Below are positions 1-8,314 of a stretch of DNA of 64,000 bases, piece by piece. Origin of the DNA: Telmatospirillum sp. (GTDB taxonomy: Bacteria; Pseudomonadota; Alphaproteobacteria; CACIAM-22H2); assembly GCA_020248985.1 (NCBI GenBank), contig JADCGL010000013.1, forward strand, positions 1 through 64,000, in the 5' to 3' direction. The position numbers and the translations under genes were made by a program. Within the stretch, counting starts at the first letter, position 1, and the number at the start of each line of letters is the position of its first letter. The notes beneath the pieces are model-generated. The model was not told where the DNA came from. It saw nothing but the letters and a program-made list of their open reading frames with translations, and searched no databases.

Positions 1-738
1 GGCGTTGCGGGTATCGGCTGGGTCGGCGTGCGCGGCGGCAATCATGCGGGGCCGGCGGCGCTCTATGTGCGCCCGCAGGCAACCGCGAACATGATTGGGC
101 TGTGTGCGGCCGTCGGCAGCGCCAACCACGTCGCCCCGTTCGGCGGCAGCGACATTTTGCTTGGCACGAACCCCATCGCTATCGCCGCTCCTAGCGGCGG
201 GCCGGACCCGTTTGTGCTCGACATGGCGACCACGGTTGCGGCGATGGGCAAGATCAAGACATTGGCCCAGCGCGGCGAGAAAATGCCGGAAGGCTGGATG
301 GTCGGCCGAGACGGCAAGCCGCTGACAGATCCCGCCAAACGCGACGACGGGTTCCTGCTGCCGATCGGCGGCGCCAAGGGCTACGGCCTGTCGCTTGCCA
401 TCGGCCTTCTCGCTGGCGTTCTGAACGGGGCTGCCTTCGGCGCCGACGTCGTCGACTTCACGAACGACACGAAGAGCCCGACGAATACGGGCCAGTTCGT
501 CGCCGCTATCGACGTCTCAGCGTTCGTCGGGAGGGCTGCGTTCGAGGCGCATTGTCGGCGAACGTTCGACACATTGAAGGCATCGACGCCGTTACCTGGC
601 CATGATTTGGTGCGCATCCCCGGCGAGGGGCGCGCCGCGAGACGTGCCGCTGCTGACGCGGACGGCATCGCACTGGCACCAGCCCTGCGCGTCGAACTCG
701 ACCGCATCGCCGATGAATTCGGCGTGGCGCGGCTCTGA
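1..738 (+). CDS. Ldh2/malate-L-lactate dehydrogenase family oxidoreductase, 5'-truncated by window edge
   Basis: About 245 residues of an NAD(P)-dependent Ldh2-family (YlbC/AllD/YiaK-type) oxidoreductase, which reduces or oxidises small 2-keto/2-hydroxy acids. The reading frame is open from base 1, so the N-terminus, including the usual catalytic His, lies outside the window; family members are about 340-350 residues. Visible family motifs are the NH pair in VRGGNHAG near the left edge and the Gly-rich GGAKGYGL segment near residue 125. Given the sugar-acid genes downstream it probably handles a keto or hydroxy acid from such a pathway, but the true substrate cannot be read from the sequence. 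No clear terminator follows. Family assignment is firm, specificity is not. Confidence 0.85.
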   Translation, partial: GVAGIGWVGVRGGNHAGPAALYVRPQATANMIGLCAAVGSANHVAPFGGSDILLGTNPIAIAAPSGGPDPFVLDMATTVAAMGKIKTLAQRGEKMPEGWMVGRDGKPLTDPAKRDDGFLLPIGGAKGYGLSLAIGLLAGVLNGAAFGADVVDFTNDTKSPTNTGQFVAAIDVSAFVGRAAFEAHCRRTFDTLKASTPLPGHDLVRIPGEGRAARRAAADADGIALAPALRVELDRIADEFGVARL

Positions 739-886
739 TAGCGAAAATTTGGCTACCGCTCGTCGTTGATTTTCGTCGTCGAGAACGGCTGAATGTTTGG
801 TGCGAGGCGTCAAGAATCTTCAGTATTTAGAGGAAATACTTATTTCTCATGAATTTACAATAGGTGGGATTCTTCCGCGACCTCGA
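739..886. other. Intergenic, AT-richer, no gene seen
   Basis: Non-coding sequence between the Ldh2-family gene and the first dispersed repeat. It is markedly richer in A and T than the flanking genes and contains AT-rich runs such as the stretch around 820-870. No promoter, RNA or terminator could be called with confidence. Confidence 0.4.
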
Positions 887-1178
887 TCCAAAGGTTCTCA
901 TTTACAGCGACTACGGCACGCCATAAGTGAATTTAAATTCGGGTTACGGGAAACCGGTTCGTTCGATCGGTGCCGCTAAACCATCGCCAAGATTTCGAAA
1001 CGAAAAGCGAGGGTAGGCGTTGCATTCGACGGGGTTTAAATGCCCTTGGTTTCCACTCAATTCCTTTTGTTGCCGGAAGAAGCGGAAACCAGATTTGAAA
1101 TCATTCGGTTTTTAAAGATCTGGGGGACTGGGGCGCGAGGCATTGCCTCGCGGGGTTCGAATCCTGTCGCTCCGACCA
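887..1178 (+). repeat. Dispersed repeat, copy 1 (tRNA T-arm-like 3' end)
   Basis: About 290 bp that recur, diverged but collinear, at 15650-15929 and 26836-27126. Shared anchors in order are CCAAAGGTTCTCA near 888, a CGGGAAACCGGTTCGTTCG block near 947, CCATCGCCAAGATTTCGAAA near 981, GAGGGTAGGCGTTGCATT near 1009, TGGTTTCCA near 1048 and GGGGGACTGGGG near 1122. The 3' end holds a perfect inverted repeat, GCGAGGCA-T-TGCCTCGC (1135-1151), followed by GGTTCGAATCC and CGCTCCGACCA, which look like a tRNA T-loop and acceptor 3' strand. No 5' tRNA half is present, so this is not a functional tRNA. It may be a remnant of an element integrated at a tRNA, or an attachment-like site; no integrase is visible. 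Confidence 0.7.
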
Positions 1179-1279
1179 CTAAAGAAGACATCTATATCAA
1201 TGGTCTAGCGGTCTCTTTCATTGACCGGCCCCCACCGGGTGGCCCGCTACGGATGTTAGTTTAGTCGTGCTGTTTGCGC

Positions 1280-2264
1280 CATTGGCGCGGTTGCCCGCAA
1301 GACCAGTGCCTCTGGCGCAGGCGGTTGATAGCCAAGCGACGAGTGCGGGCGGATGTTGTTTTAATGCCGCCTCCAGCACTCAATAGCGGTCTTGGCCTCC
1401 TTCAGGCTGTAGAAGATTTCCCCGTTGAGCAGCTTGTCTCTCAGCTTGCCTTTAGCTTTCGCAGTAGCCGTTCTCCCAGGGGCTACCTGGTTCGATGTAG
1501 GCAGTCTTTGCGCCAACGGCAGCAATCCATTCGCGCAGTGACAACGCGACGAACTCCGGGCCAATATCTGAATGAATGTGCGCCGGCGCGCCGCGCAGGA
1601 TGAACATATCCGCCAGCGCCTCGATGACGTCCGCAGATTTGATCTTGCGGGCTATCCGGATGGCGAGGGCTTCACGCGTGAACTCGTCGACGATACAGAG
1701 CATCCGGAAGACCTTCCCGTCATGCGTGCGGTCCGCGACGAAGTCATGGGACCACACGTGGATTGGTTGCCCGGGCCGCAGACGGACGCACGAGCCGTAG
1801 TTGAGTCATAGACGCCCACGCTTTGGCTGTTTGGCTGGTACTTTGAGCCCCTCACACCGCCAGATACGCTCGACACGCTTTTTGTTCACCACCCAACCGG
1901 CCCTGCGGAGCATTGCCGTGATCCGGCGGTATCCGTAGGGGCCATATTGGCCGGCAAGCTCGATGATGTCGGACGTCAGAGCCGCTTCGTCGTCGGGGGC
2001 GGCCCTTACTTTGCGCTGTGTGGATCGATGCTGCCCAAGAGCCCGGCATGCCCGCCTCTCGGACACGCCCAATTCGTCCACGACCTGATCCACACAAGCG
2101 CGGCGGCGTGCGGGGCTTAGAAGTTTCCCTTTGCGGCCTCGACCAAAGTCAGCTTGTCGAGCGTCAGGTCGGAGACCGCACGACGCAGCCGTGTGTTCTC
2201 TGTCTCGAGCTCCTTCAACCGCTTGACCTGATCGCCTTTCAGCTCGCCGTACTCGTTGCGCCAC
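1280..2264 (-). pseudogene. IS3-family OrfB transposase with two nonsense codons and a frameshift
   Basis: Integrase-core (DDE) transposase broken into at least three pieces: 2264-1806, 1757-1452 and about 1450-1280. The pieces read continuously as one protein if a TGA is restored to TGG after the RGRL motif, about 2 nt are restored after GYCES, and a TAA is restored to TAC after WRRH. The catalytic-core motifs (HSDxGPEF-like and the Glu in WENGYCES) are still recognisable, but the protein cannot be made as one chain. Confidence 0.8.
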
Positions 2265-2389
2265 CGATAGTACGTAACTTCCGTTACCCCTATCGATCGC
2301 ACGGCCTCTGCGACCGATCGCCCCTGAGCCATCAGCTCACTTCCTTGCGCTCGAGCAAACTGCCGCCGAAGCCGCAAAACGGCTTGCAA
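2117..2389 (-). pseudogene. IS3-family OrfA (5'-truncated)
   Basis: Ninety residues corresponding to the C-terminal two-thirds of a typical IS3 OrfA: a helix-turn-helix core (SVAEAVRSIGVTEVTYYRW) followed by an Asn/Glu/Arg-rich zipper segment ending in LVEAAKGNF. The first 25 or so codons do not match a normal OrfA start. The end overlaps the beginning of OrfB in another frame, the arrangement used for programmed frameshifting in this family. Confidence 0.7.
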
Positions 2390-2528
2390 CCGATGTGCCC
2401 AATGCGCGACCGCAGACTGCCTGTCGCACGGCTTTGCGCATCGTTTTCGGCTTGCTTCTGCCGATTGACGCGCAGTCGTCCCGGATGTCAGAATTCTGAT
2501 TGTTCAGACGATTTATTGGGGAGATGTC

Positions 2529-2554
2529 GGTCTATTGTGTGTATTCAATAGACC
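2529..2554. promoter_or_regulatory. Perfect inverted repeat upstream of the aldonate dehydratase
   Basis: GGTCTATTG and CAATAGACC form 9-bp perfect arms separated by 8 bp, centred about 66 bp upstream of the dehydratase start. The size and position fit an operator for a dimeric repressor or activator. The cognate regulator is not identified; the ArsR-type gene at 13608 is a candidate. Confidence 0.5.
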
Positions 2555-2607
2555 ATCAAACATAGGCCACACGCCAGCGGCCCCATAACATCTCGACGGA
2601 GGAAGCC

Positions 2608-4392
2608 TTGAAGCGCCCGCTACGGTCCCGCCAGTGGTTCAACAATCCTGAGAACCCCGGCATGACCGCTCTGTATCTCGAGCGGTATCTCAATTTCGGC
2701 ATGACGCTCGACGAGCTCAAGTCGGGCAAGCCGATCATCGGGATCGCGCAGACGGGGTCCGACCTGTCGCCGTGCAACCGCCACCATCTCGAGCTTGCCA
2801 AGCGCGTGCGCGAGGGCATCCTCGCGGCCGGCGGCGTTTGCTTCGAGTTCCCGTGCCATCCGATCCAGGAGACCGGCAAGCGCCCAACCGCTAGTCTCGA
2901 CCGGAACCTTTCCTACCTTTCGCTCGTTGAGGTGCTGTTCGGCTATCCGATCGACGGCGTCGTGCTGACGACGGGCTGCGACAAGACAACGCCCGCCCTG
3001 CTAATGGCAGCCGCCACCGTCAACATTCCGGCGATCGGCCTCAATGTGGGCCCGATGCTGAACGGCTGGAACGGCAAGGAACGCGTGGGCTCGGGCATGG
3101 TCGTCTGGAAGGCGCGCGAGCGCCACGCAGCCGGCGAAATCACCTACGAGCAGTTCATCGATATCGTCAGCTCGTCCGCCCCGTCGAACGGCCATTGCAA
3201 CACGATGGGTACCGCCTCAACGATGAACGCGCTTTCCGAAGCGCTCGGCATGTGCCTGCCCGGTTCGGCGGCGATCCCGGCTCCCTACCGCGAACGCGGC
3301 CAAATCGCCTACGAGACCGGCCGGCGCATCGTCGCGATGGTCGCAGAGGACCTGAAGCCGTCGGACATCATGACGCGCGAAGCGTTCGAGAACGCGATCG
3401 TTGCCAGTACGGCGATCGGTGGCTCTACCAACGCACCCGTGCATGTCAATGCGATCGCCAAACATATGGGTGTGCCGCTCGATATTGGCGACTGGGAAAA
3501 GTACGGCTTCGAGATCCCGCTTCTCGTCAACCTGCAGCCGGCGGGTGAGTATCTTGCTGAAGAGTATTACCGCGCGGGCGGCCTGCCTGCGGTGATTGCC
3601 GAACTGATGAGGCACGGCAAGATCCGCGAGAATGCGATGACGGTTTCCGGCAGGACCATCGGCGAAAACTGCAAGGGTGCGAAGTCCGGCGATCCTGACG
3701 TAATCCGAAGCTGGGACAATCCGCTGCGCAAGAACGCGGGCTTCCTCAACCTCAAAGGCACGCTCTTCGACAGCGCCATCATGAAGACGAGCGTCATCTC
3801 GAAAGAGTTCCAGGACCGCTATCTCTCGAACCCGAAGGACCCCAATGCCTTCGAAGGCAAGGTCGCCGTGTTCGAAGGGCCGGAGGACTATCACCACCGG
3901 ATCGACGATCCGTCCCTCGGCATCGACGAGCACACGATCCTGATCATTCGCGGCGTCGGTCCCATCGGCTATCCCGGTGCGGCCGAGGTCGTGAACATGC
4001 AGCCGCCGGCAGCGCTCATCCGGCGCGGCGTGCTGTCGCTGCCTTGCATCGGCGACGGACGGCAGTCCGGCACGTCCGGCACGCCCTCAATTCTAAACGC
4101 CTCGCCCGAGGCGGCTGTCGGCGGCGGCCTCGCGATCCTTAGGACCGGCGACCGCATCCGCATCGATCTCAACAAGCGCACGGCTGATATCCTGCTGCCG
4201 CCCGAAGAGATCAGGAAGCGGCACGCCGATCTGGCCGCCAAGGGCGGCTTCTCCTACCCGGCCAGTCAGACGCCGTGGCAGGAGATCCAGCGTTCGATGG
4301 TCGATCAGCTTTCTGAAGGCATGACGCTGAAGCCTGCGGTCAAATATCAGAAGATCGCCCAGACCTCGGGTACGCCGCGCGACAACCATTGA
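2608..4392 (+). CDS. xylD: IlvD/Edd-family aldonate dehydratase, xylonate dehydratase type
   Basis: A 594-residue dehydratase that converts a sugar acid to its 2-keto-3-deoxy derivative in the cytoplasm using an Fe-S cluster. Cysteines for the cluster lie in TGSDLSPCN (about residue 55), [10 protein letters not shown] (about 118) and [11 protein letters not shown] (about 197). The sequence from the RSRxWF-like N-terminus through the GDGRQSG motif to the C-terminal PRDNH is very close in recall to Caulobacter-type xylonate dehydratase, which also accepts L-arabonate-like acids. It precedes a DapA-family gene and an arabinoside cassette, so L-arabonate is a plausible natural substrate. Start chosen at ATG 2608, preceded by a GACGGAGG Shine-Dalgarno. 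An operator-like inverted repeat lies upstream. Confidence 0.85.
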   Translation: MKRPLRSRQWFNNPENPGMTALYLERYLNFGMTLDELKSGKPIIGIAQTGSDLSPCNRHHLELAKRVREGILAAGGVCFEFPCHPIQETGKRPTASLDRNLSYLSLVEVLFGYPIDGVVLTTGCDKTTPALLMAAATVNIPAIGLNVGPMLNGWNGKERVGSGMVVWKARERHAAGEITYEQFIDIVSSSAPSNGHCNTMGTASTMNALSEALGMCLPGSAAIPAPYRERGQIAYETGRRIVAMVAEDLKPSDIMTREAFENAIVASTAIGGSTNAPVHVNAIAKHMGVPLDIGDWEKYGFEIPLLVNLQPAGEYLAEEYYRAGGLPAVIAELMRHGKIRENAMTVSGRTIGENCKGAKSGDPDVIRSWDNPLRKNAGFLNLKGTLFDSAIMKTSVISKEFQDRYLSNPKDPNAFEGKVAVFEGPEDYHHRIDDPSLGIDEHTILIIRGVGPIGYPGAAEVVNMQPPAALIRRGVLSLPCIGDGRQSGTSGTPSILNASPEAAVGGGLAILRTGDRIRIDLNKRTADILLPPEEIRKRHADLAAKGGFSYPASQTPWQEIQRSMVDQLSEGMTLKPAVKYQKIAQTSGTPRDNH

Positions 4393-4410
4393 TGCCAGCT
4401 CGGTTCTTGA

Positions 4411-4446
4411 GTCGCGGTCCGATTCTTCACAAGTCGCGACCGCGAC
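4411..4446 (+). terminator. Possible hairpin downstream of the dehydratase
   Basis: GTCGCGGTC (4411-4419) and GACCGCGAC (4438-4446) pair perfectly over 9 bp around an 18-base loop, starting 19 bases after the stop codon. There is no T-tract directly after it, so intrinsic termination is doubtful; it may instead protect the 3' end of the message. Confidence 0.3.
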
Positions 4447-4993
4447 GATGCCTTGATTTTCATATGTGGACGATGAAGTTCTGCATTCTTCGTCGTCCGA
4501 ACGTCACGGCCGACTCACCGTCGGGAATACGGCGGCACGCTCGAACAGAAGAAGCGCGAGGATGATTTCTGATGAGGCGAGGCGATGATTGTCCTTACAG
4601 AAAAACCGTCGCGGTTCTGGCTACCATGCATAGAAAAGAGCGCGCGACCGCGTCGGTCCTGAAGGAAGGACTTGGACTGATGGTGCGCCTAGCCGCGGGC
4701 GTGGATACAGATGCTTTTGGCACGTTCAGCCGAGACGTTGAGCGCACGGGCTCCCAGCTTGATGCGGCGAAGGTAAGATCGCAGCAGCTTTCGAGTACGC
4801 TCCCCAAGCTCGCGTTGGCCTTGCCAGCGAAGGCTGCTTTGGCTCGCATCCTTTTATCCCCTTCCTCGCTCTCGGCCGGGAACTGGTCATGCTGATCCGC
4901 CGTGCCAGCTGGATCACATAGCCTTCACCGCGACGGGACTCGCGGACATGCGCGTGCTTCGCCCGTCGTGGATTTCCATGCCGCTAGAGCACG
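4447..4993. other. Long intergenic gap with short unconvincing ORFs
   Basis: No gene can be supported here. A 107-codon plus-strand frame at 4572-4895 has no recognisable domain and atypical composition. A short frame ending at 4571 reads YGGTLEQKKREDDF before a stop and could be the tail of an eroded protein. The stretch may be degraded coding sequence left from rearrangement. Confidence 0.35.
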
Positions 4994-5083
4994 GTGCCCA
5001 ATCTCGGACTCCACGAGGTCGTCACCGAAGATCCGTTGGGCGTGACGTTCGATCTCAACAATCCGGCAACCGAAGCGCGCTAG
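4994..5083 (+). pseudogene. Possible 3' remnant of an unidentified gene
   Basis: A 29-codon plus-strand frame, VPNLGLHEVVTEDPLG followed by VTFDLNNPATEAR and a TAG, ends exactly one base before the stop codon of the convergent DapA-family gene. The composition looks like protein tail rather than random frame, and there is no ribosome binding site, so it may be the surviving C-terminus of a lost enzyme. No family can be assigned. Confidence 0.25.
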
Positions 5084-5995
5084 TCACTTCGCCCAGCGCA
5101 GCACAAGCGGATCGAGACCACGCGCGATGTCGATCAATTCGGCGCGGGTCTGTGGATGCAGCGGCATCAGCGGCTTACGCGTCGCCGCTGACTTGATCAC
5201 GCCGCCCGCTTCCATCAGCACTTTGGCGGCGATCAAGCCGCATTGACGATTCTCGAAGTTGATGAGCGGCAGCCAACGCGTATAGGCCGCACTCGCGGCA
5301 TCGCGATCGCCCGCAGCGTGGGGGTCGAAGATCGCACGAACGCCGTCCGGATAACCGCCGCCGGGCATTGTGCCGGTCGCGCCGGCGTTGAGATCGGGGA
5401 GCAGCGTGATGCCTTCCTCGCCGTCCCACGGGCCGACGATCGAATCCCCGCCCTCGGCGATCAACGCGCGCAGCTTGTTGGCGGCCTGCGGCACTTCGAT
5501 CTTGAAATAGCTGATATTTGCGATCTCGCGCGCCATGCGCGCCAGCAGCGGCACTGACAACGGCGTGCCGGCGACGGGGGCGTCCTGAATCATGATCGGA
5601 ATCGTGATCGCATCGGACACACGCTTGAAGAATTCGTAGATCGCGGGTTCGGTCGCGCGGATCGTGGCGCCGTGATAGGGCGGCATGATCATCACCATCG
5701 AAGCGCCTGCTTCCTGCGCGCGCATGCTGCGTTCCGCGCATGCATCGGCGGAGAAGTGCGTCGTCGTCACGATGATCGGCACGCGACCGGCATTGTGCTT
5801 GAGCACGCAGTCCATCACGGTTTCGCGTTCGACGTCGGTCAACGCGAATTGCTCCGACCAGTTGGCGAGAATGCAGATGCCGTGCGAGCCCGCGTCGATC
5901 ATGAAGTCGATGCACCGCTTCTGCCCGTCTAGATCGAGACGCCCGTGCGTGTCGAACACCGTGGGCGCCACCGGAAACACGCCGCGATAAATCAT
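5084..5995 (-). CDS. DapA/NAL-superfamily protein, 2-keto-3-deoxy-sugar-acid dehydratase-like
   Basis: A 303-residue class I aldolase-fold protein. The Schiff-base lysine is K165 in SYFKIE. The usual YNxP catalytic-tyrosine motif is replaced by IQDAP (about 136-140), as I recall for L-2-keto-3-deoxyarabonate dehydratases rather than for dihydrodipicolinate synthase. With the neighbouring aldonate dehydratase this fits the L-arabinose route to alpha-ketoglutarate semialdehyde. The start is ATG 5995, where AAGGGAGAA lies 6 bases upstream; the frame stays open further upstream but that part has no family similarity. It is divergent from the ABC operon at 6333, sharing a 337-bp control region. 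KDG-type aldolase is the main alternative. Confidence 0.8.
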   Translation of the reverse strand: MIYRGVFPVAPTVFDTHGRLDLDGQKRCIDFMIDAGSHGICILANWSEQFALTDVERETVMDCVLKHNAGRVPIIVTTTHFSADACAERSMRAQEAGASMVMIMPPYHGATIRATEPAIYEFFKRVSDAITIPIMIQDAPVAGTPLSVPLLARMAREIANISYFKIEVPQAANKLRALIAEGGDSIVGPWDGEEGITLLPDLNAGATGTMPGGGYPDGVRAIFDPHAAGDRDAASAAYTRWLPLINFENRQCGLIAAKVLMEAGGVIKSAATRKPLMPLHPQTRAELIDIARGLDPLVLRWAK

Positions 5996-6332
5996 CGTTT
6001 TCTCCCTTTGATATCGTGCCTGTTCGAATATGCCGACATAACGATATGTACGCGGCGACTTCGTACATCGTGCCGATGTAACAATAACAGCAATTGCGAA
6101 CGATGCGCGACGCGAAGCGATGAGATTCTGTTGCTGCACTGCGCACATAGGTATCGCGACCATTTCATATCGTAGATTTGGATATAAACCGGCTCTTTGA
6201 TTGTAAGCCGCTTGACGCGCCTCTATCATCCGTCTGGTCGTCGAAATTCGTTCACGGGTTCCGTGACGGAGGGCGGCTGAAAAGAATGCGCGAGCAAAAA
6301 TAATTCGCGCCGAAAAAATACGGGAGGATGGG
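5996..6332. promoter_or_regulatory. Divergent control region with several short dyads
   Basis: Shared upstream region of the minus-strand DapA-family gene and the plus-strand ABC operon. ACATA-ACGA-TATGT (6036-6049) is a perfect short dyad, and ATGTACG (6046-6052) pairs with CGTACAT (6062-6068). Related words (GATATCG near 6010, CATATCGTAG near 6166) recur. This density of dyads suggests one or more operators controlling both directions, for example by a GntR- or IclR-type protein, but no regulator can be named. Confidence 0.45.
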
Positions 6333-8234
6333 ATGAAATCCGCCGCACGATGGCTTGCCGCCGGTGTTCTCGCCGGCTCCACCTTTTGGGGACTGACGCA
6401 GCCCGCCGAGGCCCAGGGCATTCCGAGGGATATTCCGCGAAAGGAATTGTTGATCCTCGAGAACCCCGAAGGGACCGTCAAGAACGCCGCCTGGTTCAAT
6501 ATCTGGGCGATCAACGCCAACAGCCAGTCTAACGGACTGCAGCAGGCGGCCCTCGACACGCTTTGGTACATCGATCCCGATAGCGGCATCGACGGTGTGT
6601 GGGACAACTCCCTCGCTGCGGCGAAGCCGATCTACAACGCCAATTTCACCGAGATGCGGGTGAAGTTGCGCCGCGGTATCTTCTGGAGCGACGGCGTCGA
6701 GTTCACGTCGGCGGACGTTAAGTTCACCGTCGACATGATGGTAAAGACGCCGGGCATGCGCTGGAGCGCCGTGCTCGCCAACGCGGTCGAAACGGTCGAG
6801 GCTCCCGACGCCGAAACCGTTATCTTCAAATTGAAGCGCCCGAATTCGCGCTTCCATTCGCTGTTCACGGTACGCTGGAACGCCGTCTGGATCGCGCCCA
6901 AGCACGTTTTCGAGAAGGTCGAGGATCCGAACAAATTCGCCTTCGACAAGCCGATCTCGCTGTCGTCCTACGTGCTGCACAGCCATGACCCGGACGGCAA
7001 GTGGTATATCTGGCAGCGCCGCGAGGATTGGCAGCGCACATCTTTGGCCCGCTTCGGCCAGCCCGCACCGCGTTATCTCGCTTACGTCGATCCCGGCCCG
7101 CCGGATAAGCGCGTGATCGCGCAGATGAACAAGGAACTGGACGTCGTCCACGATATCGCGCCCGAAGGCATGTTCACGCTGGCGCGGCAGAACCCGACGT
7201 CGAAGGCGTGGTTTAAGGGCTTCCCGTTCGGGCATCCCGATCCAACGCTGCCGGCGGCGATCTTCAACACTCAGCTCGACATGTTCAAGAACAAGGACGT
7301 GCGCTGGGCGTTGGCGTTGCTGATCGACATCAAGGCAGTGTCGATGGCGTCCTATCGCGGTGCTGCGACGATCTCGCCGATCGCCGTTCCCCCGACCGGA
7401 CGTCATCCGGAGTTCTATCACGGGCCGATGCAGGATTGGCTGGCCGAGTTCGAGATCGATACGGGCAAGCGCAAGATCAAGCCCTACGACCGGACGATGG
7501 CGCGTCAGATCGCGGATAGTCTGCGTCCGTCGATGGGCAACCAGATCCCGTCCGATCCGGCCGACGTCGCGAAGGCTTTCGGCACGGGCTGGTGGAAGCC
7601 TGATCCGCAGGCGGCAACGGAGTTGCTGGAGCGCGCGGGTTTCCGCAAGCAAGGCAACCAGTGGCTGAAGCCTGACGGCACGCCCTTTGTCATCCGCGTG
7701 GTGGTCGAAGGCGACGCGCGTCCGATCATGACCCGCGCGGGGTCGATGATCGCGCAGAACTGGCGTCAGTTCGGCATCGACGCGCGCGTTGACGTAGCCG
7801 CTGGCACGTTGCTGACGCGCCGTGCGGCAGGCGATTTCGACGTGATCTTGAGTTGGAGCGTCGAGACTTGGGGTGGCCATCAGGACCTGTCCTTCTTCAT
7901 GGACAGCTGGCACTCCGCCTTTGTGGCCCCGCCCGGCCAGTCGCAGCCGTTACGCAACTGGCAGCGCTGGTCGCATCCCGATCTCGACAAGATCATCGAG
8001 CAGATCCGCACGATCGACTTCGACGATCCCAAGGGTATCGAGCTGGGCAAGGAGTTTATCAAGCTCACGACGCGGGAAATGCCGTTGATCCCGCTGATGG
8101 CCTACAACGTGTTCACCGTCGCCGATGAGACCTATTGGACCGGTTTCCCCAGCGCGGACAACCCGTACGCCAACCCGGTCACGAATTGGGGCAACTCCCG
8201 CTACATGTTCGTGAAGATCAAGCCTAAGCAGTAA
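6333..8234 (+). CDS. ABC transporter substrate-binding protein, family 5 (peptide/opine/oligosaccharide type)
   Basis: A 633-residue periplasmic binding protein that delivers ligand to the permeases encoded next. An N-terminal signal peptide is clear: MKSAAR, a hydrophobic core, then cleavage after the AEA of QPAEAQG (about residue 28). The body has the SBP_bac_5 layout, including the FWSDGVEFTSADVKFT segment near residue 115. Length is a little above the family norm. It starts with ATG after a GGGAGG ribosome binding site and heads a five-gene importer operon. Because GH51 arabinofuranosidase follows the operon, oligosaccharides or arabinosides rather than peptides are the likely ligand; that is inference from context. 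Confidence 0.9.
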   Translation: MKSAARWLAAGVLAGSTFWGLTQPAEAQGIPRDIPRKELLILENPEGTVKNAAWFNIWAINANSQSNGLQQAALDTLWYIDPDSGIDGVWDNSLAAAKPIYNANFTEMRVKLRRGIFWSDGVEFTSADVKFTVDMMVKTPGMRWSAVLANAVETVEAPDAETVIFKLKRPNSRFHSLFTVRWNAVWIAPKHVFEKVEDPNKFAFDKPISLSSYVLHSHDPDGKWYIWQRREDWQRTSLARFGQPAPRYLAYVDPGPPDKRVIAQMNKELDVVHDIAPEGMFTLARQNPTSKAWFKGFPFGHPDPTLPAAIFNTQLDMFKNKDVRWALALLIDIKAVSMASYRGAATISPIAVPPTGRHPEFYHGPMQDWLAEFEIDTGKRKIKPYDRTMARQIADSLRPSMGNQIPSDPADVAKAFGTGWWKPDPQAATELLERAGFRKQGNQWLKPDGTPFVIRVVVEGDARPIMTRAGSMIAQNWRQFGIDARVDVAAGTLLTRRAAGDFDVILSWSVETWGGHQDLSFFMDSWHSAFVAPPGQSQPLRNWQRWSHPDLDKIIEQIRTIDFDDPKGIELGKEFIKLTTREMPLIPLMAYNVFTVADETYWTGFPSADNPYANPVTNWGNSRYMFVKIKPKQ

Positions 8235-8314
8235 GCCGTCCTCCGCGCCTTCCGGCCGGCGTGCCTTCATGCGCCGGCCGGATCGGCCGGATTTCACCCG
8301 GGAAAGCACACGAC

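Larger units (their letters stand above)
1223..2400 (-). mobile_element. IS3-family (IS407-like) element, degenerate, on minus strand
   Basis: Remnant of a two-ORF IS3-family element read leftward. OrfA lies at 2117-2389 (HTH plus leucine-zipper-like segment) and OrfB, in the next frame, from about 2150 down to 1280. OrfB carries the family landmarks RRRAC, YGYRRI, HSD, FVA, AYIEPGSPWENGYCES and IRPHSSLGY. It is dead: a TGA replaces the expected Trp codon after PKRGRL (about 1808), a roughly 2-nt deletion shifts frame right after GYCES (about 1450), and a TAA follows WRRH (about 1361). The left end may be the TGACCGGCCCCCACCGGGTGG sequence from about 1223, typical of IS3-family termini; no matching right inverted repeat was found, and OrfA lacks its normal N-terminus, so the right end looks deleted. 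Confidence 0.85.

Noticed and set aside
1122-1178. Calling a tRNA gene at the T-arm-like sequence of repeat copy 1 (and at copies 2 and 3)
   Set aside because: No anticodon arm, D arm or complementary 5' acceptor strand is present upstream, and the T-stem of copy 1 pairs poorly.
4572-4895. 107-codon plus-strand frame
   Set aside because: No ribosome site, no domain and non-typical composition; an open minus-strand frame of similar quality overlaps it.
6201-6216. TTGTAAGCCGCTTGAC, similar to the ATGTAAGCGCTTACAT operators, upstream of the binding protein at 6333
   Set aside because: It has an extra base between the half-sites and a different first base, so dimer spacing is wrong, and it lies 36 kb from the regulon.
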